Source of the DNA: RGIG5612 sp050944475
GTDB lineage: Bacteria; Bacillota; Clostridia; Lachnospirales; Lachnospiraceae
Assembly: GCA_050944475.1 (NCBI GenBank)
Contig: JBMNRD010000006.1
Coordinates: 1-64,000, forward strand
Direction of reading: 5' to 3'
DNA: 64,000 nucleotides
The notes under the pieces were generated by a model. It was given only the letters and a program-made list of their open reading frames with translations, searched no databases and was not told where the DNA came from. A program made the translations under genes and the position numbers. Shown piece by piece: positions 62,229-64,000 of this stretch (position 1 is the stretch's first letter; the number at the start of each line of letters is the position of its first letter).

Positions 62229-63506
62229 ATGAAACATAAGCAAGGCATTTCGGCTGTATACAGAAAACTTATTTTGCCCGGTCTTATCATCGCTTGCGGT
62301 ATCTTTCTTTTGATAGGCACTTCCGGCTGCGGCAATAACAACCTTGATTCAGACGAAAACAAACAGCTTCTCGAAAGCCATGCACTTTTCTCGATGGAAC
62401 TGAAAAGCAACAACCTCCCTAAACATATCGAGGGTTCATGGCTTGCCGTGCAGCCTTATTACGATGAAAATAACGACATACACTGGAGCATCATCGGCAG
62501 CTCCGAAAGCAGTTTGGACGAGAACGTCCTTTCCGAGATGGATATTTTAGTCGTTATCAACTCGGCGCAATCATCGGCACAGTATAGGAGTACGGCGGGC
62601 AAGGTTTCTACGGGAACAAGCGAATACGCCTATTTGTGTTATTATGACGCGCATACCGGGGATTGCTATGGTGAAGAAATGCTCTCTGCGGGTGTTTTGC
62701 CGGATAAAACGTCGTCTACCCCGCATTACACCATATCGGACAGAAAGATACGCGAAACCATAGAAAAGCGGATCAGCTCGCACATCGACCCGGATTATGA
62801 CACGGACGCCTTTGTAATAGATGAAACTGTTCTTCGAGAGATGAACGTGGAACACCAGATTATTGTTGCAATACCGCAGTATGTTACGGAAGTATCTGCT
62901 GAAGCGGGCGATGATTTCAAGCGGAAAAAGAATCTGTCGGCAATAGAATTGCCGGAGAGTATCGAAATCATCAACTTGCCGGATATGCATGAAAAGGTGA
63001 TCCTTGGCATATACGAAGGCTCCTACGCGGAACAGTATGCCATAGAGAACGGCTATTTGTATTATCGCATAGGCACATTAGACGCTTACCTCCCCGAAGG
63101 CGTATATGAGTATGACAAGGTACACTATGCCGGTGGACGTTATGGCTATCTCCACATCCCACGCTCCGTTACTTACATAAGGGACGGCGTTTTCTCTACA
63201 AACACCGCCGTTTTCGTTGTTTACGAAGGCTCTTATGCGGAGCAGGCGGCAATAGAAAGCAAACACATTTACTGCTATGAAGGGCAGCAAGAACAGATAT
63301 ATGTTCCCGAGGGAGCAAACTTCTTTATACCGCAAGAAGTGGTCGCAGCTACATCGATTATCCATCTGCCGGGTAATGTTTATATCAAAGACCAAATGGA
63401 TGGTTATCTGACAGACAACGCAGATCATCTTTCGCTGGCTGTACCAAAGGGTTCTTATGCTGAAAGCTATGCACAGGAAAAAGGGATACCCGTTATTTAT
63501 GAATGA
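62229..63506 (+). CDS. Lipoprotein with BspA-like repeat units
   Basis: This 425-residue protein has a signal with lipobox TSGC (Cys near residue 34), a unique region, and C-terminal units of the form VYEGSYAEQ.AIE.. (near residues 263, 335 and 405), the sequence that closes BspA-type leucine-rich repeats in Clostridia, alternating with short IPRSVTYI/LPGNVYI strands. It should be anchored outside the membrane next to the receptor-like kinase, 154 bases downstream of it. A ligand or co-receptor role is inferred from proximity. GAAAGGGAC precedes the ATG. Confidence 0.8.
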   Translation: MKHKQGISAVYRKLILPGLIIACGIFLLIGTSGCGNNNLDSDENKQLLESHALFSMELKSNNLPKHIEGSWLAVQPYYDENNDIHWSIIGSSESSLDENVLSEMDILVVINSAQSSAQYRSTAGKVSTGTSEYAYLCYYDAHTGDCYGEEMLSAGVLPDKTSSTPHYTISDRKIRETIEKRISSHIDPDYDTDAFVIDETVLREMNVEHQIIVAIPQYVTEVSAEAGDDFKRKKNLSAIELPESIEIINLPDMHEKVILGIYEGSYAEQYAIENGYLYYRIGTLDAYLPEGVYEYDKVHYAGGRYGYLHIPRSVTYIRDGVFSTNTAVFVVYEGSYAEQAAIESKHIYCYEGQQEQIYVPEGANFFIPQEVVAATSIIHLPGNVYIKDQMDGYLTDNADHLSLAVPKGSYAESYAQEKGIPVIYE

Positions 63507-63688
63507 ATGCCATCAGAAAGGTGCGTAAACAGCGCGGCGCAATAGGCAGACGGGAAAATGGTATCCACATCACGCAAGATGAGGCGGGACGGATTATTCA
63601 GATAAGGAACGAAAAGATGTGCGGATTGCGGCGGAGGCGCTGCTGGAGGTATCAAGATGGGTCTTCTCAAATCGGCATGGGGCAGTGA
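63503..63688 (+). CDS. Doubtful 61-residue ORF
   Basis: The frame starts in an ATGA overlap with the lipoprotein stop (MNAIRKVRKQRGAIGRREN) and is basic. Another frame of the same stretch reads KERKDVRIAAEALLEVSRW, which looks like a HEAT-type helix, so this stretch may instead be a decayed start of the following gene. Only the overlap supports it as coding. Confidence 0.2.
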   Translation: MNAIRKVRKQRGAIGRRENGIHITQDEAGRIIQIRNEKMCGLRRRRCWRYQDGSSQIGMGQ

Positions 63689-64000
63689 TAATAGCAAAAA
63701 GGCATTGAAGGCTGTTGCTAAAGAGGCAGACCAAACAAAACTCATTGAAATAGCAAATTCCGCACCGCTCTATGAAGTGCGTGTAGCCGCAGTAAAGAGA
63801 ATTGCCAACCAGTCGGCTATTGAGTATTTTGCAAAAAAGACAGATGATTTTTCCGTATGTTGCGCGGCAATAGAAAGGGTTTCAAATCAGACCATGCTTG
63901 CCGATATTGCTTCACACGGCAAAGAAGCATTGTTCCGTCAAGCGGCGGTTAATAACATGAATCTTACCGACCAGTCGGTGTTTTCTTGGGTAGCAAAAAA
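63657..64000 (+). CDS. HEAT-like repeat protein, cut by window end
   Basis: ATG 63657 follows GGAGGT at 7-8 bases. The visible 114 residues (MGLLKSAWGSDNSKKALKAV, then ADQTKLIEIANSAPLYEVRV, AAVKRIANQSAIEYFAKKTD and similar) form repeated two-helix units of about 25-30 residues with A.....VR.AAV..I patterns, as in HEAT/PBS-lyase-type repeats. Such proteins are scaffolds. The C-terminus is outside the window. It continues the operon of the kinase and lipoprotein. Confidence 0.7.
   Translation, partial: MGLLKSAWGSDNSKKALKAVAKEADQTKLIEIANSAPLYEVRVAAVKRIANQSAIEYFAKKTDDFSVCCAAIERVSNQTMLADIASHGKEALFRQAAVNNMNLTDQSVFSWVAK

Larger units (their letters stand above)
24305..64000 (+). mobile_element. Integrative and conjugative element, Tn1549/CTn-like, right end outside window
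   Basis: From the broken tRNA-Leu onward almost all genes are on the plus strand and belong to conjugative element families: ParA/ParB, MobC, relaxase, PcfB-like, VirD4, Maff2, VirB6-like, PrgI, VirB4, CHAP hydrolase, sortase and adhesin, plus the giant methylase-helicase. Base composition is visibly richer in G+C than to the left. No integrase or excisionase-integrase pair is found up to 64,000, so I expect them beyond the right edge. The exact left end is uncertain within 24,290-24,310. Confidence 0.85.

Noticed and set aside
24305..64000. CRISPR array or phage structural genes in the element
   Set aside because: No regularly spaced repeat-spacer pattern and no capsid, tail or terminase motifs were seen. 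All transfer genes are of conjugation type.

Overview
The window looks like a chromosome segment of a low-GC Gram-positive anaerobe of the class Clostridia, carrying a large conjugative element. This rests on the order holA / 5-formyl-THF cyclo-ligase / rpsO / pnp, strong AGGAGG-type ribosome binding sites, many TTG and GTG starts, sortase-anchored proteins, and an element whose genes match the Firmicutes Tn1549/CTn-like families. I cannot name the species.

Chromosomal part (about 1-24,250). Positions 1-2,930 are a decayed accessory locus: the frameshifted remains of a zeta-toxin-like kinase and of a second gene with the same 3' tail flank an intact AAA/DUF4143 ATPase, whose promoter region holds four exactly spaced 23-bp repeats. 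A core block follows: holA, 5-formyl-THF cyclo-ligase, rpsO and pnp, the last two with structured leaders. Next come a hydantoinase-like ASKHA protein translationally coupled to a histone-deacetylase-like amidohydrolase, an RtcB-type RNA ligase, a DJ-1/PfpI protein, a family 2 glycosyltransferase, a ZIP metal transporter, an AmmeMemoRadiSam pair (LigB-AMMECR1 fusion plus radical SAM enzyme), two small lipoproteins, a membrane GGDEF-EAL protein with a dead GGDEF motif, a deoxyinosine glycosylase and a CPBP membrane protease.

Element (about 24,305 to beyond 64,000). At 24,252-24,304 lies only the 3' part of a minus-strand tRNA-Leu(CAA) gene, broken at the anticodon loop. To its right the sequence becomes visibly GC-richer and turns into an integrative and conjugative element. 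I infer that this is one attachment junction and that the integrase and the restored tRNA lie to the right of the window. The order is: small DNA-binding protein, ParA, ParB, lipoprotein, giant thioester/Cna_B adhesin with a sortase signal, a run of small element-specific proteins, a 2,750-residue methylase-helicase polyvalent protein (with tnpV overprinted in another frame), DUF3848, a primase-like toprim protein, YodL/DUF3846, MobC, relaxase, PcfB-like, ArdC-like, VirD4, Maff2 pilin-like, VirB6-like, PrgI/VirB3, VirB4, class B sortase and CHAP hydrolase. Nearly all of these are on the plus strand with short overlaps, so they probably form one transfer operon, perhaps subdivided by hairpins at 52,140 and 55,827.

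Right cargo (58,550-64,000). Here there are two small HTH regulators, a SLOG protein, and a tightly coupled set: a 35-residue ORF, an HTH-like protein, a transmembrane Ser/Thr kinase with an extracellular leucine-rich-repeat domain (receptor-kinase layout), a repeat-bearing lipoprotein and a HEAT-like protein cut by the window end. This kinase module and the tnpV overprint are the most unusual things in the window.
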